A stretch of DNA of 47,328 bases from Palleronia pelagia (GCF_900110115.1 NZ_FOCM01000013.1:1-47328), one strand, 5' to 3'. Counted from the stretch's first letter, positions 38,512-47,287 are shown. A program made the numbers and translations. Notes: generated from the sequence alone by a model not told the origin.

Positions 38512-38868
38512 ATGGACCTAGAAAAAGAAGCACCGAATGTGGTCACCGAACCCAGATTCCGCGATCTGGTCGCCAGCGGCTATCGCGTCGAAGTTGTCTG
38601 CAAGGAGGACGCCTTCAAGAAGGGTCCCAACTGGCACGGCGTCTGGATTCTGCGCGCCGTCAGCGACGACGGTGTGGAAAAGCTCCTGGTCACGGCACGG
38701 ACACGAACCTCGCGCAACGACATCAAGATCCGAGAGATCAAGACCGTCACAGGAATCATCTCTTTGCTCCAGGGGCTCGGGTTCTCCCACGCGGACATTC
38801 CGCTCGAGGAAGGCAAGCGGACGGTGCACAAGCTCTCCAGCGAGGAGATCGCTGCGCGCCGGCCTTAG
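38512..38868 (+). CDS. Hypothetical protein at the head of the secretion operon
   Basis: The product is 118 residues from the ATG at 38512; a GGGAGAA lies 13 bases upstream, and a GTG one codon earlier is possible. It is mixed alpha/beta, cytoplasmic by sequence (no signal), with FRDLVASGYRVEVVCKEDAFKKG then WHGVWILRAVSDDG and RTRTSRNDIKIREIKTVTG. The basic centre may bind nucleic acid. I do not recognise a family. The transglycosylase gene overlaps its 3' end, so it is co-transcribed with the virB genes. Confidence 0.65.
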   Translation: MDLEKEAPNVVTEPRFRDLVASGYRVEVVCKEDAFKKGPNWHGVWILRAVSDDGVEKLLVTARTRTSRNDIKIREIKTVTGIISLLQGLGFSHADIPLEEGKRTVHKLSSEEIAARRP

Positions 38869-39526
38869 TGCCCTTCTCCTGTTCTTCCTGACATTCCCCG
38901 CATCGGCCCAAATGGTGCTGGTGATGGAAAGTGACGGCTCGCTGAAGCCGAGCCGTGCGCAGGAGCGATTCGCGCGCAACTACAATGACGGCATCGGTCA
39001 GGGCTCTGCGGCAGCCGAGCTTCAGATCTTCGGCGAGGAATCCGAAGACACCGATGTGCTGCGTGTTGCCGCAATCGCACCAACCGTCCGGGCACCGCAT
39101 CCCGATATCCTCGCAGCGATCGAAGAGACGGGGCTCCGCTACGCGAGCCACCGCGGACTTCGTGCCGCCGATATCACGGTCACCGACTGGCTGAGACTCT
39201 ATCGGGCCAATATCGAGGTCGAGAGCGGCTACGATCCAAGAGCTACCTCACACAAAGGGGCGATCGGACTGGGGCAACTCATGCCGGACACCGCCCGGAT
39301 CCTGGGAGTAGACCCTGCCGACTGGCGCCAAAATCTCGACGGCTCTGCCCGATATCTCGCGATGATGCTGGCCGAGTTCGGCGACGTTCGCCTCGCGCTG
39401 GCCGCCTACAACGCCGGGCCCGATGCGGTTCGCGCGCATTCCGGCATCCCCCCATTTGCCGAAACCAGAACCCACGTCCAGCGGGTGCTGGCCGTCGTCA
39501 ACCGGCTGGAAGGAGCGACCCAATGA
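38852..39526 (+). CDS. Lytic transglycosylase (SLT domain), VirB1-like, possible CTG start
   Basis: The product is about 224 residues. The N-terminus LRAGLSALLLFFLTFPASAQ is a clear signal peptide but no ATG, GTG or TTG starts it in frame. The only candidate is CTG at 38852, four bases after GGAG. The SLT core contains the catalytic Glu124 (IEVESGYDPRA), GAIGLGQLMPDTARILG and ALAAYNAGPDAV. The enzyme opens peptidoglycan for the secretion channel, as VirB1 does. It overlaps the preceding gene by 17 bases and virB2 by four (ATGA). It is the first of two SLT proteins in the operon. Confidence 0.85.
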   Translation: MRAGLSALLLFFLTFPASAQMVLVMESDGSLKPSRAQERFARNYNDGIGQGSAAAELQIFGEESEDTDVLRVAAIAPTVRAPHPDILAAIEETGLRYASHRGLRAADITVTDWLRLYRANIEVESGYDPRATSHKGAIGLGQLMPDTARILGVDPADWRQNLDGSARYLAMMLAEFGDVRLALAAYNAGPDAVRAHSGIPPFAETRTHVQRVLAVVNRLEGATQ

Positions 39527-39816
39527 AGCTAACACCACATCTCCTGATCGCGCTGATCTCCATGTTCGTCCTTTTGGCCGAACCGGCTCTCGCGCAAAGC
39601 ATCGACCTCTCGCCGATCCAGAGCCTGCTGCAGGGGATCGTGGACGCTCTGACCGGTCCGCTCGGGGTCGTGATTGCCACGCTCGCCGTGCTCGGCGTCT
39701 TCCTGAGCTGGTTCTTCAACATCATCGACCTGCGCCAGGCGCTCTGGGTGCTCGTCGGCATCGCCGGGGTGGCCGCCGCGCCGACGATCGTTGCCGCCGT
39801 CTTCGGTGGGTCGTGA
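39523..39816 (+). CDS. virB2: VirB2 pilin (TrbC/VirB2 family)
   Basis: The product is 97 residues with a long signal peptide (1-25, ending ALAQS). The mature part has two hydrophobic helices (GPLGVVIATLAVLGVFLSWFF and LWVLVGIAGVAAAPTIVAAVF) joined by a short loop, the VirB2/TrbC layout. It forms the conjugative pilus. It overlaps the transglycosylase stop by four bases and is followed by virB3. Confidence 0.9.
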   Translation: MKLTPHLLIALISMFVLLAEPALAQSIDLSPIQSLLQGIVDALTGPLGVVIATLAVLGVFLSWFFNIIDLRQALWVLVGIAGVAAAPTIVAAVFGGS

Positions 39817-39828
39817 AGGGAGACCACA

Positions 39829-40107
39829 TTGGCAGAGAGATCGCCGCTATTCTTAGGCCTCGTTCGCCCGCCGAAGCTCCTCGGCCTGCCGATCATGTAT
39901 GCCATGGTCTGGCTCTTCGGTTCGGTGCTGCTCTTCGTTTGGATGCAGCACCTCGCGGTGCTCGGCGTGGCGGCGATCCTCTACCCGATCCTCTGGAAGG
40001 CGGCGGATTGGGACCCGCGCTTCATCGACGTGATGATGACGGCGCTGCAGGAAACCCCGCCGACGCGAAACCGGAGCATCCACGGGGGCGACAGCTATGC
40101 GCCATAA
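39829..40107 (+). CDS. virB3: VirB3 inner-membrane protein
   Basis: The product is 92 residues from a TTG at 39829, with AAGGGAGA five bases upstream. The VirB3 signature is RSPLFLGLVRPPKLLGLPIMYA, followed by a helix (MVWLFGSVLLFVWMQ) and a second (LAVLGVAAILYPILW). VirB3 works with VirB4 at the inner membrane. It overlaps virB4 by 11 bases. Confidence 0.9.
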   Translation: MAERSPLFLGLVRPPKLLGLPIMYAMVWLFGSVLLFVWMQHLAVLGVAAILYPILWKAADWDPRFIDVMMTALQETPPTRNRSIHGGDSYAP

Positions 40108-42472
40108 TGAAGCCCTGGACGAGGCCATCGATCCCCGCACCCTCATGCCGGACTGGTATGCCCGCGAAAAGCACTTCGCCCATATGCTGCCCTATGTCAG
40201 TCTGGTCGATGATCACACGGTCAGGACGAGGGTCAACGAGCTCTTCCAATGCGTCCGGCTCGGCGGCGTCAACAGCTATACCACGGACGACGCCCACCTC
40301 GACAAGGTCACGGCCCTCTTCGCCCGGATCATCGCGCAGCTCGGACCCGAATACAGCTACTACGTGCACAAGGTCTCGAAGGCGATCACGCCGGATCTGC
40401 TGCCGGTCCGGGGCGACGGCTTCGCCGCGGCCGTGGATAAAGAGTGGCGGGAAAAACTGGGGTCGGCCGGGCTGCGCGACAAGACACTCACCCTGACCGT
40501 CATCCATCGCCCACCCCCCAGGAGTTTCGCGGAGTTCCTGAACCGGAGCGCGCCGGACCGCCTGCAGGAGCAGACCCGGAAACGGCTTCGGCGGCTGAAG
40601 GAGGCCGTCGGCGTCTTCCTGTCGGGCCTCGCCGAGCTCAAGCCGCGCCTGCTTTCGGCGGCCTCCGGCGAACTCGTGGGCTTCCTCGGCGCGCTCAACA
40701 CCGGCCGCGAACTGCCGCTCTATCCGGCGAACCGCTTCGGGTTTCTCGCCTATAACGTCGCCAACACCCGGGTGACGTTTCTCGAAGATCATTTCGAGCT
40801 GTCGGACGGCGTCGCCGGTCGCCGGTTCGGCAAGTGCTTCACCATCGGGGAATATTCCGAGGCCACCACCTGCACCATGTTCGATATGTTGAACCTACCG
40901 GTCGATATGCTCGTCACCCATTCCTTCACGCCGATCAATTCGAACCTGATGGCGGGCCGGATCAAGCGCCAGAAACGCCAGATGCAGGCCTCCCGGGACG
41001 CTGCTCTCTCGCTCCTCGAAGCCCTCGATATCGCCCATGACGATCTCGAGGCGAAACGACAAAGTTTCGGCGAACACCACATGGTCGTCACCGTCTTCTG
41101 CGACAGTCTCGATGAGTTGGAGACGCTCGGGGCGGAGATCGTCAACGCTGCCGCGGCCGAAGGCGTGAAGATGATCGGCGAGCGGATCGCCGCGAAGACC
41201 CACTATTTCAGCCAGCACCCTGGCAATCAGCCGAAGCGGGTCCGCGCAAGCGCGGTGACCAACCGCAACTTCGCGGATTTCGCGGCGCTCCACCGCACCC
41301 AGCTCGGCAAGGAGAAACATCGGCTGCCCTGGGGCCAGGAGATCACGCTCTTCCCGACCCCGGAGCAGAGCGCCTATCGGTTCTCCTACCACGAGCAGGG
41401 ATCGCCCGAGAAGGAGCCCACGAGCGGGCACACCCTGATCCTCGGCCGCCCCGGATCCGGCAAGTCGGTGCTCTCGGCCTTCCTGATGACCCAGGCGCGA
41501 CGCGTGGGCGCGCGCATCTTCGTGTTCGATTACCGGCTCGGGATGGAGATGGCGGTGCGCGCCAATGGCGGACGCTATGCCTCGATCAAGGCCGGACAGG
41601 CGACAGGCCTGAACCCGCTCTGGACCGAGACCGACAACCGGGGCACGGCCTGGCTCTCGGACTGGCTGGGCTCGCTCCTCCACCGTCCCGACAAACCCCT
41701 CACCCCGGCCCAGACCAACCGTATCCAGGAGGTGGTACGGCAGAACGCGAGTGCGGCCAGCCCGGAGCTTCGGAACTGGACCGACTTCGCCTCGCTGTTC
41801 GTGTCGACCGACGACGATGGCGATCTGCACCAGCGGCTGCTCGAATGGACCGGGGACGGCCGCTACGGCTGGATCTTCGGGCAGAGCCTCGAGGACACCT
41901 TCTCGCTCGAGGGCGATGTCGTGGGCTTCGACCTGACCGGGATCCTCGACAGCGAGAGCGAGAAGGAGCGCATGGCGGTGCTGTCCTATCTTTTCCGCCG
42001 GATCGAGCGGGAGATCGAGGATCGCCGCCAGACGATCATCGTGATCGACGAGGCCTGGAAGGCGCTCGACAACGCGTATTTCGCGGAACGGCTCTCGAAC
42101 TGGCTGGTGACCGCCCGGAAGCAGAACACCGTCGCGGTGATGATGACGCAATACGCGAGCCAGCTCGAGCGCACCCGGACCGGCAAGACCATCGTCGAAG
42201 CGGTGCCGACGCAGATCCTGCTCCCGAACATCCGGGCCCACGCCTCCGACTACGCGATGCTGAACCTCTCCGAGAAAGAGCTCGACGTCCTCCTCAACAC
42301 CGGCAGCGACAGCCGCCTGGCGCTCATCCGCGACGATACCGGCTCCGTCGTGGTCGACGCCGATCTCTCCGCTCTCGGACCCTATCTCACCATCCTTGGC
42401 GGGATGGAGAAGGGCGAGGCGCTCGTCGGTACCGATTACCGCGACCGGCCGGATTTCTGGAGGCTGACATGA
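40097..42472 (+). CDS. virB4: VirB4 secretion ATPase
   Basis: This 791-residue protein is the VirB4/CagE family ATPase. An N-terminal domain (about 1-420) is followed by Walker A ILGRPGSGKSVLSAF and Walker B TIIVIDEAWKALDN, with VAVMMTQYASQLERT as a later conserved block. It energises pilus assembly and substrate movement. It overlaps virB3 upstream and the small lipoprotein gene downstream (ATGA at 42469-42472). All nucleotide-binding elements are intact and length is normal. Confidence 0.95.
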   Translation: MRHNEALDEAIDPRTLMPDWYAREKHFAHMLPYVSLVDDHTVRTRVNELFQCVRLGGVNSYTTDDAHLDKVTALFARIIAQLGPEYSYYVHKVSKAITPDLLPVRGDGFAAAVDKEWREKLGSAGLRDKTLTLTVIHRPPPRSFAEFLNRSAPDRLQEQTRKRLRRLKEAVGVFLSGLAELKPRLLSAASGELVGFLGALNTGRELPLYPANRFGFLAYNVANTRVTFLEDHFELSDGVAGRRFGKCFTIGEYSEATTCTMFDMLNLPVDMLVTHSFTPINSNLMAGRIKRQKRQMQASRDAALSLLEALDIAHDDLEAKRQSFGEHHMVVTVFCDSLDELETLGAEIVNAAAAEGVKMIGERIAAKTHYFSQHPGNQPKRVRASAVTNRNFADFAALHRTQLGKEKHRLPWGQEITLFPTPEQSAYRFSYHEQGSPEKEPTSGHTLILGRPGSGKSVLSAFLMTQARRVGARIFVFDYRLGMEMAVRANGGRYASIKAGQATGLNPLWTETDNRGTAWLSDWLGSLLHRPDKPLTPAQTNRIQEVVRQNASAASPELRNWTDFASLFVSTDDDGDLHQRLLEWTGDGRYGWIFGQSLEDTFSLEGDVVGFDLTGILDSESEKERMAVLSYLFRRIEREIEDRRQTIIVIDEAWKALDNAYFAERLSNWLVTARKQNTVAVMMTQYASQLERTRTGKTIVEAVPTQILLPNIRAHASDYAMLNLSEKELDVLLNTGSDSRLALIRDDTGSVVVDADLSALGPYLTILGGMEKGEALVGTDYRDRPDFWRLT

Positions 42473-42642
42473 CCCGTTTGTTCATCCTATTGCTCGTTGC
42501 CGGGTCCGTGGCGGGCTGCGAGCAATACCGCGAACCGCGAGCCAATTGCTTCAATTTCGTGTCGCGCGGCCCGCCCTCACAGGATTGCACCTATGAACCC
42601 CTCGGTGGTGCGCCTGACTTCGTGGATGAGGTCCATGAGTAG
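42469..42642 (+). CDS. VirB7-like small lipoprotein
   Basis: The product is 57 residues, MTRLFILLLVAGSVAGC followed by a 40-residue mature part with two more Cys (ANCFNF and QDCTYE). The lipobox VAGC is clear, so it should be an outer-membrane lipoprotein. Size, position after virB4 and Cys content fit VirB7, which stabilises VirB9; sequence alone cannot prove it. Its start overlaps the virB4 stop (ATGA), and the following transglycosylase gene starts inside it. Confidence 0.75.
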   Translation: MTRLFILLLVAGSVAGCEQYREPRANCFNFVSRGPPSQDCTYEPLGGAPDFVDEVHE

Positions 42643-43786
42643 GCTCGGTTTCCTCCTTTGCCTCGGTATGGCGGCGGGGCCCGTTGCCGCCCAGGGGGTG
42701 CCGGTCAATGACAGCGGCCTGACGACCCGCGACATCATCGAGACAGACGACCGCGAGGATGACCTTGCCGTCCAGCGTGACAAACTGTCGGTTCGCGAGT
42801 TGCTGGCTGAGATCGAACGCGAGCAACTCGCCACGCTCCAAAGCATCCTCGATGCGCAGACGAGCTTCGGCGGTCAGGGCCTGACCGACATGGTCTCCGC
42901 GCTCGAAGCCGGCAGCGGCGATCCGAACCGGTCCGCGGCGGCCGTTTACGGATCGGGCGATGTCGATCCCAACCCGGGTGGCGCGGGGATGTTCGGGGAT
43001 GCGGCAGAGAATATCGAGCAACTGATCATCCGGGTCGCCCAGGAAACCCATGGGCGACCCGGGGTCGGGCGTGCGGGTCTCTCCGTCGTGCAATGGCGTG
43101 CCCTCCTTCAGGCGCTGATCTGGCAGGAGAGTCGCTTCTCCATCGGCGCGCGCTCTACCGTGGGCGCTTTCGGGCTCACCCAGATCATGCCGGACACGGC
43201 CAGCGATCTCGGCATCAACCCGGAATATTACGACAGCCCCTATCTCCAGGTCGAAGGCGGCGCACGCTATCTCGCGGCCCAGCTCGACACATTTGACGGC
43301 AATATCATCAACGCGCTCGCCGCCTACAACGCCGGCCCGGGCCGCGTCTTCGAATATGGCGGCGTGCCACCCTTCACTGAGACGCAGATCTACGTCCAGG
43401 CCATCCCCGAACGCTACAATCTCTACCTCGCGCGGATCGGCGGGATCGACGCGCTCGGCACGATCGATCCGGCGCTTCTGGCCAATTCCAACCTGTCGTT
43501 CGCGGGGTTCGGGGCCGCCTTCTACGGCAGTTCTTCCCCGGCCGCGATCCGCCAGGCGGCCCTGCGCATCCAGGATATCGTCCACCGGATCGGTGAGACC
43601 GAGGACATCCAGGAGAGCATCGCGCTCAATACCTATGCCCGCGCCGAGCTTGTCCGCCTCATGGCCGCACGCATCCGCCTGCAGGCAGCCCGCACTCGAC
43701 CCCTGACCGCCGCCCAGCTCGCCCAGGCCGCCGCCCGCATGGCCGAGAACGAGTTCATGGACTTCACGATGGAGGATTTGCACTGA
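42593..43786 (+). CDS. Lytic transglycosylase with VirB5-like ends
   Basis: The product is 397 residues from the ATG at 42593 (AGGA eight bases before it); ATGs at 42626 and 42635 are alternatives that keep the signal peptide (LGFLLCLGMAAGPVAA). The SLT core has Glu179 (IWQESRFSIGA), AFGLTQIMPDTASDLG and ALAAYNAGPGRVFEYGG. The mature N-terminus (AQGVPVND) and the C-terminal ~55 residues (ESIALNT at 341, ENEFMDFTMEDL at the end) resemble the same parts of the VirB5-like protein encoded next (AQGVPVVD, ESVDLNT, EQRFMDFTLPEL). So it looks like an SLT domain between VirB5-type ends. It is coupled to the VirB5 gene by TGATG. Confidence 0.85.
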   Translation: MNPSVVRLTSWMRSMSRLGFLLCLGMAAGPVAAQGVPVNDSGLTTRDIIETDDREDDLAVQRDKLSVRELLAEIEREQLATLQSILDAQTSFGGQGLTDMVSALEAGSGDPNRSAAAVYGSGDVDPNPGGAGMFGDAAENIEQLIIRVAQETHGRPGVGRAGLSVVQWRALLQALIWQESRFSIGARSTVGAFGLTQIMPDTASDLGINPEYYDSPYLQVEGGARYLAAQLDTFDGNIINALAAYNAGPGRVFEYGGVPPFTETQIYVQAIPERYNLYLARIGGIDALGTIDPALLANSNLSFAGFGAAFYGSSSPAAIRQAALRIQDIVHRIGETEDIQESIALNTYARAELVRLMAARIRLQAARTRPLTAAQLAQAAARMAENEFMDFTMEDLH

Positions 43787-44613
43787 TGCCCCGCACATAT
43801 GTCTCCGCGCGATGGATGCGATCTGCCGCCCTTGTCGGCGCGCTTGCGCTGGTAGCTCCAATTCTGTCCGGAACCTCCGCACGGGCCCAGGGCGTGCCCG
43901 TCGTCGATACCCAGAACATTGCCCAGAACATCGAGCAGCTCCGGCAGATGATCGAAGACGAGATTCTGCAGAACGAGCAACTGGTGCAACTCCGCGAGCA
44001 ACTAACCACACTCACGGACCAGCTCGCGGAGTTGCAGCGGACCTATGAAGCACTGACGCGCCTGGCCGAACTGCCGGAGATCATCCAGACCCGGATGGAA
44101 GAGGAACTGAACGGGCTTCTCGACCAGGAATTTGGCGACATCCTCGCGACCATCGACGCGATCAAGAGGGGGGATTTCTCCGGGCTCACAGGCTCCGGCG
44201 CCAGCGAGATCGAGACCCAGATGGACCGGGTGCTCGCCGATCTCGGCTTCGACGAGGATACGCTCTCGGAAATGGCCCGAAGCGGCAATCCGGGCGCGGA
44301 GCGCGTGGCGACGCAGGCCACGACGGGAGCACTCGTCTCGGCCGCGGCCCAGAACAGCTACGACGACGCGGGTCAGTCGCTCGAACGCGTCGAAAGGCTC
44401 GTCGGTCTCATCGACGACATGGACGAGCTGAAGGAGAGCGTCGATCTCAACACGCGCGTGACGGCGGAGCTGGCCATCGCGCTTGTCGCCATGTGGCAGC
44501 TCGAGGCGGTGCAGACCGTGGGCGACGGCACCGGCGGCGTCATCGACGCGGCCACCATCGCCGAGGAACAACGGTTCATGGACTTCACGCTCCCTGAACT
44601 CCGGCCGGAATAG
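43786..44613 (+). CDS. virB5: VirB5-like pilus-tip/adhesion protein
   Basis: The product is 275 residues with a signal peptide (1-35, ending SARAQG). The mature part is helical with a coiled coil (about 45-110, rich in Gln/Glu/Leu: QLREQLTTLTDQLAELQRTY), as in VirB5/TrbJ proteins. The C-terminal region ESVDLNT (217) to FMDFTLPEL (264) is shared with the preceding transglycosylase. VirB5 caps the pilus. Position between the VirB7-like/SLT genes and virB8 fits. Confidence 0.8.
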   Translation: MPRTYVSARWMRSAALVGALALVAPILSGTSARAQGVPVVDTQNIAQNIEQLRQMIEDEILQNEQLVQLREQLTTLTDQLAELQRTYEALTRLAELPEIIQTRMEEELNGLLDQEFGDILATIDAIKRGDFSGLTGSGASEIETQMDRVLADLGFDEDTLSEMARSGNPGAERVATQATTGALVSAAAQNSYDDAGQSLERVERLVGLIDDMDELKESVDLNTRVTAELAIALVAMWQLEAVQTVGDGTGGVIDAATIAEEQRFMDFTLPELRPE

Positions 44614-44625
44614 GGACGTGCGGAT

Positions 44626-45279
44626 TTGGACGAAGAGACGGCCATCATCGAGGAGGAACTCGTCTACGGCGCGCTGCGACGGGAACGGCTCTGGCAGCGC
44701 CTCGGGCTCCTTGGCCTGATCTTCGGCGTTCTGGGCTGTCTCAGCGCCGCGGCCGTTGCCATTCTCGATGTAGATCCCCCTCCGGTGGTGGTGCCCTACG
44801 ATCCCGAAACAGGCTTTGCCCTGCCCGAAGCCTCGGTCGGCGCCACGACTGTCACGGAGAACCAGGCGATCATCGAGGCGGAGGTCTTCCGCTATGTGAC
44901 CGACCGCGAGGTCTATAACCAGCTCGACAATGACGTGCGGATCCGAAGCGTCCTTCGCCGCTCGGACGGTGCGGCCCAAGCCTCGCTGCGCCAGATCTGG
45001 AACTCCGCGAACGCCGACTACCCGCCCACCGTCTACGGGCCGAACGCCCGGCTCGAGGTCGAGATCCTCAGCATCAACCGGATCGGCAACAACCGGGCCA
45101 CTGTCCGCCTTCGGAAACGCCTGACCTCGATCAACGGCGTTCAGGCGGGTCTCTTCACCGCGACCCTCCTCTTCGAGTTCCGCCCCGAGACGCGGCGCAC
45201 CATCGACGAGGTCTGGACCAACCCCTTCGGCTTTACCGTCGTCGAATATTCTATCCGTTCGGACAGATTGGAGAACTGA
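44626..45279 (+). CDS. virB8: VirB8 inner-membrane scaffold protein
   Basis: The product is 217 residues from TTG at 44626. A short cytoplasmic tail, one membrane helix (about 24-47, LGLLGLIFGVLGCLSAAAVAIL) and a periplasmic NTF2-like domain are present. The family block VRIRSVLRRSDGAAQASLRQIW and NPFGFTVVEYSI at the end are typical of VirB8/TrbF-type proteins. It follows virB5 by 12 bases and overlaps virB9 by one base (TGATG). VirB6, which normally lies between virB5 and virB8, is absent here. Confidence 0.88.
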   Translation: MDEETAIIEEELVYGALRRERLWQRLGLLGLIFGVLGCLSAAAVAILDVDPPPVVVPYDPETGFALPEASVGATTVTENQAIIEAEVFRYVTDREVYNQLDNDVRIRSVLRRSDGAAQASLRQIWNSANADYPPTVYGPNARLEVEILSINRIGNNRATVRLRKRLTSINGVQAGLFTATLLFEFRPETRRTIDEVWTNPFGFTVVEYSIRSDRLEN

Positions 45280-45977
45280 TGTTGCGCTTCGTTTGCCTCG
45301 TTCTCGTCTGCTTTTGCCTAACGCCTGGCGCAGCGCCAGCGGAGTCGATCCCGCGCAGCGGACCGAACGATCAGCGCGTTCGCATCGCCACGTATCAGGA
45401 CGGCCAGGTCTTCCGTCTCAACGTTTCGCTTACCCATGTCACGACGGTGGAATTTGGCGAAGGCGAGAGCATCCGGTCGATCATCGCCGGCGACACCGTG
45501 GGCTTCGAGATCGATGGCGTCCCCGGCGGCCGGGCCTTCGCCATCAAACCCCTCGCCCGTGGCGTCCACACCAACGTGACGGTCTACACCAACAGGCGAA
45601 GCTACTATTTCAACGTTCAGGAGGTCTCGAGCCCGACCTTCTACGTCGTGCAGTTCCGATACCCGGGCGACAACCGCCGCCCGGCAAATGCCATCGCGCA
45701 GGCCGCGCCGAACACCAACTACGGAGCCAGCGCGCGGACCGAGTTCACACCCACGCGCGTCTGGGACGATGGGACCTTCACCTATTTCGCCTTCCCCAGG
45801 AACGCTCCCATACCGGCCATCTTCCGCTACGCGGGGGGTCGCGAGCGCACGGTGAACACAGGCGCCGTCGAGGACGGTGTCATCCGCGTCTCCGGCGTGA
45901 ACGGACAGTGGGTGCTGCGGCTGGGCGAAGAGGTCGTCTGCGTCTCGGCGGCCCCGCCTCAGGGAGGCACCTCATGA
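45279..45977 (+). CDS. virB9: VirB9 outer-membrane core protein
   Basis: The product is 232 residues with a signal peptide (1-22, ending APAES). VirB9/CagX/TrbG features are DQRVRIATYQDGQVFRLNV at the start, LARGVHTNVTVYTNRRSYYF in the middle, and PTRVWDDGTFTYFAFPRNAPIPAIF followed by WVLRLGEEVVCV at the end. It forms the outer ring with VirB7 and VirB10. Overlaps virB8 by one base and virB10 by four. Confidence 0.93.
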   Translation: MLRFVCLVLVCFCLTPGAAPAESIPRSGPNDQRVRIATYQDGQVFRLNVSLTHVTTVEFGEGESIRSIIAGDTVGFEIDGVPGGRAFAIKPLARGVHTNVTVYTNRRSYYFNVQEVSSPTFYVVQFRYPGDNRRPANAIAQAAPNTNYGASARTEFTPTRVWDDGTFTYFAFPRNAPIPAIFRYAGGRERTVNTGAVEDGVIRVSGVNGQWVLRLGEEVVCVSAAPPQGGTS

Positions 45978-47287
45978 GCGACGATCCGAACCCCGATCTC
46001 GAACGACGCTTGGCCGCTCTCGAGCAAGGCAACCGGCGCCAGGGCGCGACCGCGAAGCGCCGCTCCCCGCTCCTCGCGCTTCTGATGATGGCTCTCATCC
46101 TGGCTGGCGGTTTGGTCCTCTATCTGTTTTCCGGGGACGAAGAAGAAGTCACGCTGCCGACGGCGACTCCCGACGAATTCCAGACCGAGGGCGACGGCTT
46201 CGGGGAGATTGAGCCCTTCGTACCTCCTCCGGCCCCGGAACCTGAAATCGTCCTCGTTGAGCCCGAACCGGCCGAACCGAACGCCGACTTCCTGGCGCAG
46301 ATGGAGGCCCTGCAGGCGCAGATCGACGAGTTGCGGAACGCCCCGGACTCCGTTGTCGAGGAAGACACGGCCGCCGCCGAAGCGATCGACGGTCTGGCCG
46401 CGCAGATCGCGGCACTGCAGGCGGCCTCCGAGACTGCGCAACAGCGGTTCCAGGAGGAGTTGGCCGCCCGCGACCGCGAACTTCGACAGCTGCGCATGGA
46501 TCTGGAACTGGCGCAGCTGGACGCCAACGCCCCGGCACCGGCCCCGCTCGGTCCATCGGAAGACGAACTACGCGCCCAGGAGGAAGAAGCCCGGCGACTG
46601 GCGGAGCTCCAGCGACGGGCGGAAGAGGAAAGAGCCTTTCAGGAGCGCAGGATCGCCTCGCCACTCATCGCCTTCGGCGGTACGGGGGGCGCCAATGCCG
46701 GCGAGACCGAACTCACGGACCGCGCCTTCGGGGAGGTCACGGATTTCGTGCTGAACGGTGCATTGCCAAGTGCGGTCACCCAGGCCGAGGTCATCGCAAA
46801 CCCCTCGAACACCGTCGTTCAGGGCACGATGATCCAGGCGATCATGGAGACCGCGCTGGACAGTTCCCTGCCCGGCCAGACCCGTGCCATCGTCTCCGAG
46901 GACGTCTACAGCTATGATGGGACGAGGCTGCTGATCCCACGCGGATCCCGCCTGATCGGGCGATACCGCTCCGGCGTCGAGGTCGCGCAGCGCCGCGTCA
47001 CCATCGCCTGGGACCGGATCGTCCTGCCGGCGGATCAGACCGTCCGGATCAGCTCGTTCGGCGGCGACGAGCTCGGTCGGTCCGGCGTCACCGGCTTAGT
47101 CGACACGCGGTTCGGCGAACGCTTCGGGTCGGCGGCCCTGATCTCCATCATTTCCGCCGCACCGAGCGTGGCCGCCTCGGAGGTCGAGGACGAGACCACC
47201 GCCGACGTTCTCGAAGATGTCGGCGACGATCTCGCGGTCGTGTCGCGGAGGTGGTGGAAATTCGAGGGCGGCGTAATCTCCGGGTGA
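45974..47287 (+). CDS. virB10: VirB10 core protein with atypical C-terminus
   Basis: The product is 437 residues from the ATG overlapping the virB9 stop. A cytoplasmic tail and membrane helix (about 33-55) are followed by a Pro/Glu-rich stretch (56-110), a coiled coil (about 110-235) and the VirB10/TrbI beta domain (about 240-400: LPGQTRAIVSEDVYSYDG, IPRGSRLIGRYRSGV, ERFGSAALISIIS). After VGDDLA the protein ends in VVSRRWWKFEGGVISG, not in the usual PPTIxVxQG...VFVxRDL ending of the family. This may be a frameshift or truncation of the last ~40 residues. The next gene is outside the window. Confidence 0.88.
   Translation: MSDDPNPDLERRLAALEQGNRRQGATAKRRSPLLALLMMALILAGGLVLYLFSGDEEEVTLPTATPDEFQTEGDGFGEIEPFVPPPAPEPEIVLVEPEPAEPNADFLAQMEALQAQIDELRNAPDSVVEEDTAAAEAIDGLAAQIAALQAASETAQQRFQEELAARDRELRQLRMDLELAQLDANAPAPAPLGPSEDELRAQEEEARRLAELQRRAEEERAFQERRIASPLIAFGGTGGANAGETELTDRAFGEVTDFVLNGALPSAVTQAEVIANPSNTVVQGTMIQAIMETALDSSLPGQTRAIVSEDVYSYDGTRLLIPRGSRLIGRYRSGVEVAQRRVTIAWDRIVLPADQTVRISSFGGDELGRSGVTGLVDTRFGERFGSAALISIISAAPSVAASEVEDETTADVLEDVGDDLAVVSRRWWKFEGGVISG

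Noticed and set aside
41845-42468. Long plus-strand frame running into the VirB7-like lipoprotein
   Set aside because: The part before 42469 is a shadow of virB4; only the last 57 codons, starting with a lipoprotein signal, are real.
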